A stretch of 15,427 nucleotides of DNA from PNAI01 sp035574295 (GCA_035574295.1 DATLYX010000129.1:1-15427); one strand, 5' to 3'. Counted from the first letter of the stretch, positions 6,842 through 12,590 are shown. Numbers and translations are program-made. Notes: a model not told the origin generated them from the letters alone.

Positions 6842-8681
6842 TCTTCTTCACCCTGATATCTGCTACCGCGGAGGGCGCGCCGGCGCGCTGCGGTGCGGTC
6901 ATTCGGTCGATCTCCGCCGGTTGTCGCCTTGGCGCGGCGAAGGGGAGGCGCACGGTGATGCGGGTGCCTTCGCCGAGGCGACTCGCGATGGCGAGTTCAC
7001 CGCCGTGCAGCGTTACCAGGCTCTTGACGATGGAGAGGCCGAGGCCGCTGCCATGCGGCCGCCGGCCACGCCCGCTGCCAGCCTGGAAATAGGGATCGGC
7101 AAGCCGCGGCAAATCCTCGCGCGCCACCCCGATGCCGGTGTCCTCCACGCTGACGAGAAGGGCGGCATCCTCGGCGCGCGCGCTTACCACGATGCTCCCG
7201 CCGCGATCGGTGTACTTTATCGCGTTCGTGAGAAGATTGATGAGGATTTGGCGGAACGCGCGCAGGTCCGCGACGATGGACGGAAGATTCGGGTCGAGTC
7301 GCAAGATCAGCTCAAGCCCGGCGCGACGGATCTCGAGCGCGAACAGGTCGCAGCAACTGCCGATGACCGGGCCGGGATCAAACGCTTCGGGGGCCAAGGA
7401 AGCTTTCAGGTCCTCGACCTTGGACGCATCGAGCATGGCCTCGACGACGGACATCATGTGCGTGCCGGACTCGTTGATGAGCCGGGCGTAGCTGCGCCAG
7501 CGGGCATCGTCGCGCGGCATCTGCAGCTCGTTCGCCATGACCTGCGAAAACCCGATGATGGCGTTGAGCGGGCTGCGCAGTTCGTGGCTGAGGGTTGCGA
7601 GCAGTCTGGCGCTACGCTCGCCGGTCGCGGCAAGCTCGCGACCTACGTCTTCGACGGTACGCTGTTGCTCCTTGCGATCGCTGATGTCCCGGGCGAGCGC
7701 GATCACCTCGTGCTCATCGGCATGCTCATCGGCCGCATGACCCGTTGCGGCGAGCGGCCGGCAGCGCATCTCGACCCAAACGTACTGCAGAAGGCGTCCG
7801 CGGGCAGGACCGCGGCGCGCACGGAATTCCATCACGGTCGGTTTGCCTGCCGCCGCGTCGGCGAGCGCTACGGCATAGGCGCGGCGGTCGGCTTCATGCA
7901 CGCGATCGTAGAGGCCCTGACCCAGGAGATCGCACGGCTCCGCTCCGAACAGTTGCTGCGCGGACGGAGAAGCGTAGAGCACCGCGCCGTCGGGCGCATG
8001 GCGCGTCAGCGCCTCGCTCATGCTGCCGGCGACCAGTCGATAACGATCCTGTTCGGCGCGCAGCAAGTCGAGACTTGTGCGCGCTAGCGACTGGCTGGCG
8101 TAGGCGGTTCCCCCGATGTGGATCGCGACGGCGATCGCACCGAGCGCGAGAAGCTCCTGCGACGCCTCGACCGCGGGAAGCAAATCGCGCGCCTGGAGAA
8201 ACAGCAGAAAGGCGGCCGCCGCACAGGCCACCAAGGCGGCAAAGGCGACGACGCGGCGCGAGGTGGACAATGCCGCTTCGAGCGGCGCCAGCGCAAGCCA
8301 AAGCCCGGCCAACGAGGTGAGGCCGCCGGATGCCGCAGCCAGGCTGCTCGCGAGCGCAGTCAACGACAGCGCGGATAGCGCCTGAGCGCGTTCGAGGCGG
8401 CCTGAGTGCGACAGATCATAGGCAACGAGCAGCGGCGTTGCGAGGCAGACGAACACCAGGACTTCGAACCCGCCGGGCGCCCCGCGCAGCGCCACGTAAG
8501 GAGGAACAAGAGCGATGGCGATCACGCTGGTGAGAAGCCGCGTCGCGATGAAGGCGCGGTGGCGGGCGGCGGTGAGGCTATCCGCATGTGCGCGCGCGTG
8601 CATCAGTGCGTCGACGTAGTCGCGTATCGGCCTGCCAAAGCCCACGATTGCAACGCACGTCTGACGACGCGCTCCCTTCAT
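6834..8681 (-). CDS. PAS-domain membrane sensor histidine kinase (DivJ/PleC-like)
   Basis: 615 residues. About six hydrophobic segments (roughly 45-66, 70-90, 99-117, 123-138, 143-163, 177-197) make a membrane sensor module. A PAS domain follows (about 212-336, ending ALARDISDRKEQQ). The HisKA domain has the phospho-accepting His366 in LSHELRSPLNAIIGFS. The ATPase domain has an N box NLLTNAIKY (Asn486), G1 box DTGIG (514-518) and G2 box GSGLGLS (544-550). It should autophosphorylate and pass phosphate to a response regulator; no response regulator is encoded nearby. The polytopic N-terminus, PAS and HELRSPLNAIIGFS H-box resemble the DivJ/PleC/PdhS kinases that act on DivK in alphaproteobacteria, but orthology is not shown. 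The start is uncertain: 8681 has no clear ribosome binding site, and GTG 8645 or ATG 8603 are possible. Confidence 0.92.
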   Translation of the reverse strand: MKGARRQTCVAIVGFGRPIRDYVDALMHARAHADSLTAARHRAFIATRLLTSVIAIALVPPYVALRGAPGGFEVLVFVCLATPLLVAYDLSHSGRLERAQALSALSLTALASSLAAASGGLTSLAGLWLALAPLEAALSTSRRVVAFAALVACAAAAFLLFLQARDLLPAVEASQELLALGAIAVAIHIGGTAYASQSLARTSLDLLRAEQDRYRLVAGSMSEALTRHAPDGAVLYASPSAQQLFGAEPCDLLGQGLYDRVHEADRRAYAVALADAAAGKPTVMEFRARRGPARGRLLQYVWVEMRCRPLAATGHAADEHADEHEVIALARDISDRKEQQRTVEDVGRELAATGERSARLLATLSHELRSPLNAIIGFSQVMANELQMPRDDARWRSYARLINESGTHMMSVVEAMLDASKVEDLKASLAPEAFDPGPVIGSCCDLFALEIRRAGLELILRLDPNLPSIVADLRAFRQILINLLTNAIKYTDRGGSIVVSARAEDAALLVSVEDTGIGVAREDLPRLADPYFQAGSGRGRRPHGSGLGLSIVKSLVTLHGGELAIASRLGEGTRITVRLPFAAPRRQPAEIDRMTAPQRAGAPSAVADIRVKKSA

Positions 8682-8704
8682 CCGGTGCGGGATCGTGGCG
8701 GCAG

Positions 8705-8724
8705 CGCTTAAACGAACGCTTAAA
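8705..8724 (-). promoter_or_regulatory. CGCTTAAA direct repeat, CtrA-box-like, upstream of the kinase gene
   Basis: CGCTTAAA occurs at 8705-8712 and again at 8717-8724, a 12-bp period. It places two TTAA tetramers (8708-8711 and 8720-8723) eight bases apart, or TTAA-N7-TTTA when read toward the kinase. That is close to, but not exactly, the CtrA consensus TTAA-N7-TTAA. It lies 24-43 bases before the ATG at 8681, where a promoter or an overlapping regulator site would be expected. Confidence 0.35.
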
Positions 8725-8957
8725 ATTTGCGGGAAATCCAGAGCCGGTCTGGGATTATCAAAGCAGAAAGGATAAGAAATTGATCACGCTGCGCCACATG
8801 GTGAACGGTCGGTTGCCAAGGGGCGCACGATGCGATTTGTCTGCTGTAATTGCGTGAAGTTTGCGGCAGAGAGATGGGTATCGCGGGCTCGTGCGACAAA
8901 AACAGGGCGCGGCGCGAGGCTCGCGTTCCGGCAATAAAATCGTAAGCAAACATTTCA

Positions 8958-9020
8958 AATTTTCGGAAAATTCTCGACGCATTCGCATCGAAACTGCGCA
9001 AAAGCGCGAACCGGCGGTTC
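8958..9020. repeat. Cluster of three short palindromes
   Basis: In 63 bases there are AATTTTC-G-GAAAATT (8958-8972), GCGC-AAAA-GCGC (8996-9007) and GAACCG-G-CGGTTC (9008-9020), all with perfect arms. They lie 69-131 bases upstream of the DUF5330 start. They may be operators or transcribed hairpins; none is followed by a T-run, so terminator function is unlikely. Confidence 0.4.
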
Positions 9021-9088
9021 AATCCTGTCTGTTAGCGTGCAGATTACTGACACAACAAGAAGCAAACCGCAGGGACAGGGATCGGCTC

Positions 9089-9448
9089 ATGTTCTTTTTG
9101 TTGCGCGCAGCCTTCTGGCTGACGATCGTGTTGGCGCTGTTGCCGAGCGGCGGCTCGCAGCCGTCGGCCGGCGGACCGAAGGTGGGTGAGGCGCTGTCGG
9201 CGGCCGGCGCGGCCATCGCTGACTTGCGCCATTTCTGCACGCGCGAACCGGAGGCCTGCGAGGTCGGCGCGCAGACCGCGGTGATGATCGGACAGCGCGC
9301 CCAGGCCGGGGCCAAGATGCTTTACGAGCTCATCAACGAGCACGGCGGACCGGCAGCGCCCGGCGCAGTCGTCGACGCCAAGGATGCCGCGGCGCAGGAT
9401 GGGCGCGGCGCGCGCGAGCAGGTCGCGGCACGCGGCGAGCGGCGCTGA
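9089..9448 (+). CDS. DUF5330 domain-containing protein
   Basis: 119 residues from ATG 9089, with AGGG 8 bases upstream. The N-terminus MFFLLRAAFWLTIVLALLP is a signal or anchor helix, followed by PSGGSQ. A conserved core then contains two cysteines (LRHFCTREPEACEVGAQTAV) and AKMLYELINEH. This pattern matches DUF5330, a small family largely found in Rhizobiales; its function is not known. The two Cys, seven residues apart outside the membrane helix, could form a disulfide if the domain is periplasmic. The tail is Ala/Arg-rich and probably disordered. The gene is divergent from the kinase and 176 bases upstream of the SufE-like gene on the same strand. Confidence 0.85.
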   Translation: MFFLLRAAFWLTIVLALLPSGGSQPSAGGPKVGEALSAAGAAIADLRHFCTREPEACEVGAQTAVMIGQRAQAGAKMLYELINEHGGPAAPGAVVDAKDAAAQDGRGAREQVAARGERR

Positions 9449-9481
9449 GGTCACCCGCACAGCAACCCTGAAAACGGCGCG

Positions 9482-9516
9482 AGCCGCACGGTGCGGCTTG
9501 ACTGCAAGGCGGCAGT
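9482..9516. repeat. Two adjacent inverted repeats between the DUF5330 and sufE genes
   Basis: AGCCGCAC-G-GTGCGGCT (9482-9498) is a perfect 17-base palindrome able to form a 7-bp stem with a 3-base loop. ACTGC (9501-9505) and GCAGT (9512-9516) follow with a 6-base loop. They lie 34 bases after the DUF5330 stop. They may serve as a terminator or processing site between the genes, but no T-run follows. Confidence 0.4.
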
Positions 9517-9624
9517 GTGGGCTGCAACCGCTGATATTTTCGGCCCGCAAGACTCAACCCTATCCGCTGCGGTGTCTGATATATATGTAAAATCGTGCTA
9601 TGAGGCGCGGCCGCAACCACGAAC

Positions 9625-10053
9625 ATGCCCACGATCAACGAGATCATCGATAATTTCACCCTGCTCGAAGAGTGGGACGACCGCTATCGCTACCTGATCG
9701 AGCTCGGCCGGACGCTTGAGCCGCTGCCGGAGGAGGCGCGCACCGAGGCCAACAAGGTGCAGGGATGCGCAAGCCAGGTCTGGCTCGCCACCACGGTACG
9801 ACCGGACGGCGCGTCGGGACCGCGGCTGATCTTTCGCGGGGACAGCGACGCCCACATCGTGCGCGGGCTGATCGCCATCCTGTTCGCCCTCTATTCCGGC
9901 AAGTCGGCGCAGGAGATTCTTTCCACCGACGCCGTCGCAGTGTTCGATCGCCTGGGGCTGCGCGAACATCTGACACCGCAGCGCTCGAACGGCTTCCGTT
10001 CGATGGTGGAGCGAATCCGCGCCGATGCCCGGGCCACGCTGGTCGCGGTCTGA
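9625..10053 (+). CDS. sufE: SufE-family cysteine desulfurase sulfur acceptor
   Basis: 142 residues, usual length for SufE. SufE proteins take persulfide sulfur from a cysteine desulfurase (SufS or similar) and stimulate it, feeding Fe-S cluster assembly in the cytoplasm. Visible landmarks: the N-terminal DNFTLLEEWDDRYRYLIELG, the catalytic-loop motif KVQGCASQVW with the acceptor Cys48, then FRGDSDAHIVRGLIAILFAL and the C-terminal GLREHLTPQRSNGF. All key features are present. No other suf or isc gene is in the window, so this is a stand-alone copy and could equally serve a different desulfurase. AT-rich sequence at 9578-9594 (TATATATGTAAAAT) is a possible -10 region; no strong ribosome binding site is visible. 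Its stop codon directly abuts the stop of the convergent DUF6456 gene. Confidence 0.95.
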   Translation: MPTINEIIDNFTLLEEWDDRYRYLIELGRTLEPLPEEARTEANKVQGCASQVWLATTVRPDGASGPRLIFRGDSDAHIVRGLIAILFALYSGKSAQEILSTDAVAVFDRLGLREHLTPQRSNGFRSMVERIRADARATLVAV

Positions 10054-10890
10054 TCAATCCCGTTCCGCCTCCGCCGGCAGCGCGCCGTCAGTCTCGGATT
10101 CGCTCCCGGCATCAGCCGCGAACCACACGCGTGTCGCGGCCCGTTCGCGCCCGCGCGCCTGATCGGACAGCCCGTAGTGCCGTGCCAGCGCCGCAAGCGC
10201 CAGGCCGAGCACGACCTTGCCGCTGCGCGGCGGCCAGCGCCGTTCCCGCTCCACCAGGGCGAGTGGCTTCAAAAAGCAGCACACATCGACCAGCAACCCG
10301 GAAAACTCCCGCCCTACCGCAGCGAGCGCCCGCCGGAGGCGCTCGCGCGCGGCCACCACTGTTTCGGTGAGCGACATCGATGAAGGCCCGCGCGGCGCAT
10401 CGACCACCGGCAGGGTCCAGTTCAGCGTGGTGTGCGGCAGAAGCTGGGCTTGCGCGAAATCCGCCCGCAGCCGCTCCGCCGCCTGCAACTGCGCCGGCGC
10501 GAGCAGCCCGCGCTGCGCCAGCCAAGCCACCGGGCTTTCCGCGGCGTTGACGAGCACCGCCGGCTGGCGCGGCGCGAGCTTGCGCTGCGCCAGCGCAAGA
10601 TGCTGCGCGCGAAAGGGATCGAGCTCCGACGCCGGGCCCGAAACCGCCCGACGCGCAAGATACGTGCGGCCAGCAGCCGTCAGCACAAAAGCGGGGGCGG
10701 GACGATCTTCTTCGGCGGAGGGCAATGTTTCCTGCGGTACGATGAACCCGGCGGCAACCAGGCACTTGAGATCGCGTGCGCGGCGCGCCGGCGAGGGTTT
10801 ACGCCCGCGGCCACGGCCGGTGGCCAGCCCGGCGAGCTCGGCCAGGAGCCGCTCGGCGGAAGTGGGCAGAGAGGATGGTGCGGGTGTCAT
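10054..10890 (-). CDS. DUF6456 domain-containing protein
   Basis: 278 residues. The C-terminal two-thirds match the DUF6456 pattern: AAESPVAWLAQRGLLAPAQL, AAERLRADFAQAQLLPHTTL, LTETVVAARERLRRALAAVG, LLVDVCCFLKPLALVERERR, and WPPRSGKVVLGLALAALARH followed by YGL. The N-terminal about 80 residues look like a small winged-helix-type domain (ARRARDLKCLVAAGFI, AFVLTAAGRTYLARR). A DNA-associated role is therefore plausible but unproven. The ATG overlaps the stop of the DnaA-domain gene (ATGA), and a strong ribosome binding site, AGGAGG (10898-10903 on the opposite strand), lies 8 bases upstream, so the start is secure. It is translated as the second gene of an operon with that DNA-binding protein. 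Confidence 0.88.
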   Translation of the reverse strand: MTPAPSSLPTSAERLLAELAGLATGRGRGRKPSPARRARDLKCLVAAGFIVPQETLPSAEEDRPAPAFVLTAAGRTYLARRAVSGPASELDPFRAQHLALAQRKLAPRQPAVLVNAAESPVAWLAQRGLLAPAQLQAAERLRADFAQAQLLPHTTLNWTLPVVDAPRGPSSMSLTETVVAARERLRRALAAVGREFSGLLVDVCCFLKPLALVERERRWPPRSGKVVLGLALAALARHYGLSDQARGRERAATRVWFAADAGSESETDGALPAEAERD

Positions 10891-11285
10891 TGGCGCGCCT
10901 CCTGAAGCGGCTCAGCCGAGATGGCGTCGGCGCTCATGCGGCAGGCGTGTTCAAGCGCGTCGAGCATCCGATCAAGGCCCGGGTCGTCGCGCAAAGCCTC
11001 GATCGCTTTGCAAGCGTGCGCGGCTGTGGTGCGATCGCGGCCGAAGCCGCATCCGACTTGCGTGAAGCTCAGACCAAAGCCGACGTGGGCGAGATACATG
11101 GCGATCTGGCGGGCGAAAGCCGCGTTGCGCGAGCGGCGGGTGGGCGCGCGCAATTCGGTCAGGGGCAGCGCAAAGGCTGCCGCCACCGCGACTGCGACCA
11201 ATTGGCAAACGCGGTGAACCGAAGGGCGGCAAGGGGCAACGGAACTGGAAACGGATGCGGTTTCGACGAGGCGGCAATAAGTCAT
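10887..11285 (-). CDS. Stand-alone DnaA domain IV-like helix-turn-helix protein
   Basis: 132 residues. Residues about 49-115 are clearly like the C-terminal DNA-binding domain (domain IV) of DnaA: RRSRNAAFARQIAMYLAH, a helix-turn-helix, FGRDRTTAAHACKAIEALRD, then a final helix. Aligned by eye with E. coli DnaA, Arg399, Arg407, Gln408, Thr435 and Thr436 (here Arg51, Arg59, Gln60, Thr86, Thr87) are kept, while His434 is replaced by Arg85. There is no AAA+ ATPase domain, so it cannot act as an initiator itself. It could bind DnaA-box-like DNA and compete with or modulate DnaA, or be a transcription factor. The N-terminal 45 residues include a helical hydrophobic stretch (LVAVAVAAAFALPLTEL). It is the first gene of the operon with DUF6456; a CtrA-type box lies 20 bases before its ATG. 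Confidence 0.9.
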   Translation of the reverse strand: MTYCRLVETASVSSSVAPCRPSVHRVCQLVAVAVAAAFALPLTELRAPTRRSRNAAFARQIAMYLAHVGFGLSFTQVGCGFGRDRTTAAHACKAIEALRDDPGLDRMLDALEHACRMSADAISAEPLQEARQ

Positions 11286-11295
11286 GGCGAGGCTT

Positions 11296-11315
11296 TCTAG
11301 GCATTTAAGCCTAGA
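11296..11315. repeat. Inverted repeat at the start of the DnaA-domain gene
   Basis: TCTAGGC (11296-11302) and GCCTAGA (11309-11315) are perfect 7-bp arms around ATTTAA. The repeat overlaps the CtrA-type box and ends 11 bases before the ATG, so it may be an operator or an mRNA leader hairpin that covers the start region. Confidence 0.5.
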
Positions 11316-11319
11316 TTAA
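11305..11319 (-). promoter_or_regulatory. Perfect TTAA-N7-TTAA (CtrA-type box) upstream of the DnaA-domain/DUF6456 operon
   Basis: TTAA at 11305-11308 and 11316-11319 are separated by exactly seven bases (GCCTAGA). TTAA-N7-TTAA is the known full binding site of CtrA, the alphaproteobacterial cell-cycle response regulator. It lies 20-34 bases before the ATG at 11285, so bound CtrA would overlap or lie close to the promoter. Occupancy, and whether it activates or represses, is not known. Confidence 0.6.
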
Positions 11320-11340
11320 GCCGGTTCGCCGTGCGCGGGG

Positions 11341-11381
11341 ATAAGTTTTATAACTGTATGATATATTTAAAAAAATTTTTC
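11341..11381 (-). promoter_or_regulatory. AT-rich promoter region of the DnaA-domain/DUF6456 operon
   Basis: About 40 bases almost without G or C, in sharp contrast to the surrounding GC-rich DNA, with long A/T runs and many TA steps. Read on the minus strand it contains TATAAA (11347-11352) as a -10 candidate, with A/T-rich sequence upstream and no clear -35 box. Such DNA is also the type bound by MucR/Ros proteins, and a mucR gene lies immediately upstream. It may also include the 3' end of the mucR transcript. Confidence 0.45.
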
Positions 11382-11467
11382 AGCCAGCTAAACCATGGCG
11401 GCCTTATAGGAAAATATGCTGGAGAATGAAATCGCGGTCAGCGCCCGAGTGCGCCGTCAGCCACCGG

Positions 11468-11884
11468 CTACTTGCGGCGACGGCGCTGCTGACCCAGACC
11501 CATCTGCTTGGCAAGCTGCGAACGCGCGGCGGCGTAGTTGGGGGCCACCATCGGATAATCGACCGGCAAACCCCACTTCTCGCGGTACTGCTCCGGCGTC
11601 ATGTTGTACTGTGTCCGCAAGTGCCGCTTGAGCGACTTGAACTTCTTTCCGTCTTCAAGACAGATGATGTAGTCGGGCGTGATCGACTTTTTCACCGGCA
11701 CCGCGGGCTTTGCCGCTTCCAACGAAAATTCGCCGCGGCCGGCGGAAACCCGCGCCAAGGCGGCGTGCACCTGATTGATCAACGCCGGTATTTCCGCTGC
11801 AGGCACAGAATTGTTGCTGACGTAGGCGGACACGATGTCCGCGGTCAGTCCGATGAAGTTGCTGGTCGCACCGCTCTCAGGCAT
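11468..11884 (-). CDS. mucR: MucR/Ros-family transcriptional regulator
   Basis: 138 residues from ATG 11884 (MPESGATSNFIGLTADIVSA). MucR proteins are small nucleoid-associated-like repressors in alphaproteobacteria. They bind AT-rich DNA, oligomerise through the N-terminus and control exopolysaccharide, motility and, in Caulobacter, cell-cycle promoters. The N-terminal oligomerisation part ends near PVKKSITPDYI; the zinc-finger-like domain follows (CLEDGKKFKSLKRHLRTQYN, then MTPEQYREKWGLPVDYPMV), with a basic tail QQRRRRK. At the four metal positions it has Cys75, Asp78, His88 and Gln92/Tyr93, so the last His is missing at either usual spacing. The start could also be ATG 11911 or 11941; 11884 is preferred from alignment with typical N-termini and AGGA 10 bases upstream. 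It is monocistronic, and is likely to control itself through its AT-rich leader. Confidence 0.93.
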   Translation of the reverse strand: MPESGATSNFIGLTADIVSAYVSNNSVPAAEIPALINQVHAALARVSAGRGEFSLEAAKPAVPVKKSITPDYIICLEDGKKFKSLKRHLRTQYNMTPEQYREKWGLPVDYPMVAPNYAAARSQLAKQMGLGQQRRRRK

Positions 11885-11993
11885 TGATCGTGTGTCCTTT
11901 GTCTTGTTCATGGTGGCGTTTTCCGAGCCCGCGCATGACACGCTCGCGGCTCGCGGGTTTGCGGCGGCATTCCTGGCTGAATAGATTACAAAA

Positions 11994-12008
11994 ACGACTC
12001 AAAGTCGT
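11994..12008 (-). terminator. Hairpin with T-run in the mucR leader
   Basis: Read toward mucR, ACGACT-TTG-AGTCGT is followed directly by TTTTTG, the form of a small intrinsic terminator (6-bp stem). It lies about 110 bases before the chosen mucR start and just downstream of a promoter candidate, so it could attenuate mucR or end a transcript arriving from upstream. It includes a GANTC methylation motif, GACTC (11996-12000). Confidence 0.4.
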
Positions 12009-12019
12009 GTTCGCTATCT

Positions 12020-12048
12020 TTAATATGATCTTTCGTTGTTCAGTGCAA
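12020..12048 (-). promoter_or_regulatory. Candidate mucR promoter
   Basis: On the minus strand TTGCAC (12043-12048) and TATTAA (12020-12025) are separated by 17 bases, a sigma70-like spacing with partial matches to both boxes. It lies in the AT-rich segment upstream of mucR and would give a leader of roughly 130 bases. The match is modest, and other starts are possible. Confidence 0.35.
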
Positions 12049-12203
12049 GAACTACCCTGCAACGCTTGATAAAAGCTTGCAGGCTGCTTCGATGTTCTGA
12101 TCTTTTCTGCAACGAACCAGAATTCGCGCGCGTCGATCAAAATAACCGACATGTTGTCCGCCTGAAAATCAACCCGAAGTGTTCTTCGTGGTGTTACTGT
12201 CCG

Positions 12204-12244
12204 CCTATACCATACGATATAGGACTTATACCATCCGATATAGG
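12204..12244. promoter_or_regulatory. Tandem palindromic operator-like sites, 21-bp period
   Basis: TATACCATACGATATAGG (12206-12223) and TATACCATCCGATATAGG (12227-12244) differ at one base of 18 and start exactly 21 bases apart, two helical turns. The first copy is a palindrome with arms CCTATA (12204-12209) and TATAGG (12218-12223); the second keeps the TATA/TATA core. This is the arrangement expected for two dimers of a regulator bound side by side on one face of the DNA. I do not recognise the motif. No gene begins immediately downstream on the + strand; mucR starts about 320 bases away on the minus strand. Confidence 0.6.
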
Positions 12245-12590
12245 CCTGTCCATGGCCTCAGGGGAAAAATCAAGCCATTTGCCGGGGTCTGCAAGGTCAC
12301 GGGTAGTTGAAACCAAGTCATGTGGCCTGAACCATCGGGTTCTACGGCAAAATTTGCCTCCTATTATTTGCCAAAGCATCAGATTCACAGCGGGGGCCAA
12401 GATTATGCAAAAGCTTGACAAATCGTCGCTCAACCCCGCCCCATAACAGGGCGCCAGGTTAACGCGCCGACCCCAGTGTCGATTAAACGGAAGGGCTCAT
12501 CCCTCTCGCCGGAGTGATGTTTCATTCCGAGACAGGAGGCGCAAAACGTTTCCGCAGCACCCTTGATCGCGAGGTCCCCCACAAAAGGGG

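Larger units (their letters stand above)
8682..9088. other. Divergent intergenic region between the kinase and DUF5330 genes
   Basis: About 407 bases with no convincing gene; it must hold promoters for both divergent genes. The middle part (about 8931-8975) is clearly more AT-rich than its surroundings. It contains the CGCTTAAA direct repeat beside the kinase start and three closely spaced palindromes listed separately. An in-frame extension of the DUF5330 gene back to 8861 is open, but it reads as Arg-rich non-protein sequence, and a good start exists at 9089. Confidence 0.6.
11885..12590. other. Long gene-free region upstream of mucR
   Basis: About 700 bases with noticeably lower GC than the rest of the window and no reading frame that looks like protein. 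It holds the likely mucR promoter and leader hairpin (11994-12048), the tandem palindromic sites (12204-12244), a hairpin AGGCC-N7-GGCCT (12242-12258), a perfect palindrome GGCAAA-A-TTTGCC (12346-12358), and at its right end the 3' flank of the membrane-protein gene, with CCCC/GGGG arms (12577-12590). A small RNA in 12245-12450 is possible but not demonstrated. Confidence 0.6.

Noticed and set aside
6921..8087. 388-codon open frame on the + strand opposite the histidine kinase
   Set aside because: It is antisense to clearly conserved kinase domains; its translation has no recognisable domain and reflects GC-rich third-position bias.
11877..12152. 91-codon minus-strand frame overlapping the mucR start
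   Set aside because: It runs through the candidate promoter and leader hairpin and has no recognisable domain; coding use seems unlikely, though its AT-richer sequence makes it less obviously a shadow.
12036..12446. 136-codon + strand frame in the gene-free region upstream of mucR
   Set aside because: It includes the tandem palindromic sites, has no ribosome binding site, and its translation looks random.
12242..12450. Possible small RNA gene
   Set aside because: Short hairpins exist but no clear promoter plus T-run terminator pair; recorded only as a possibility in the region note.
11885..12590. tRNA or riboswitch in the long gene-free region
   Set aside because: I found no cloverleaf arms or T-loop consensus, and no riboswitch core that I recognise.
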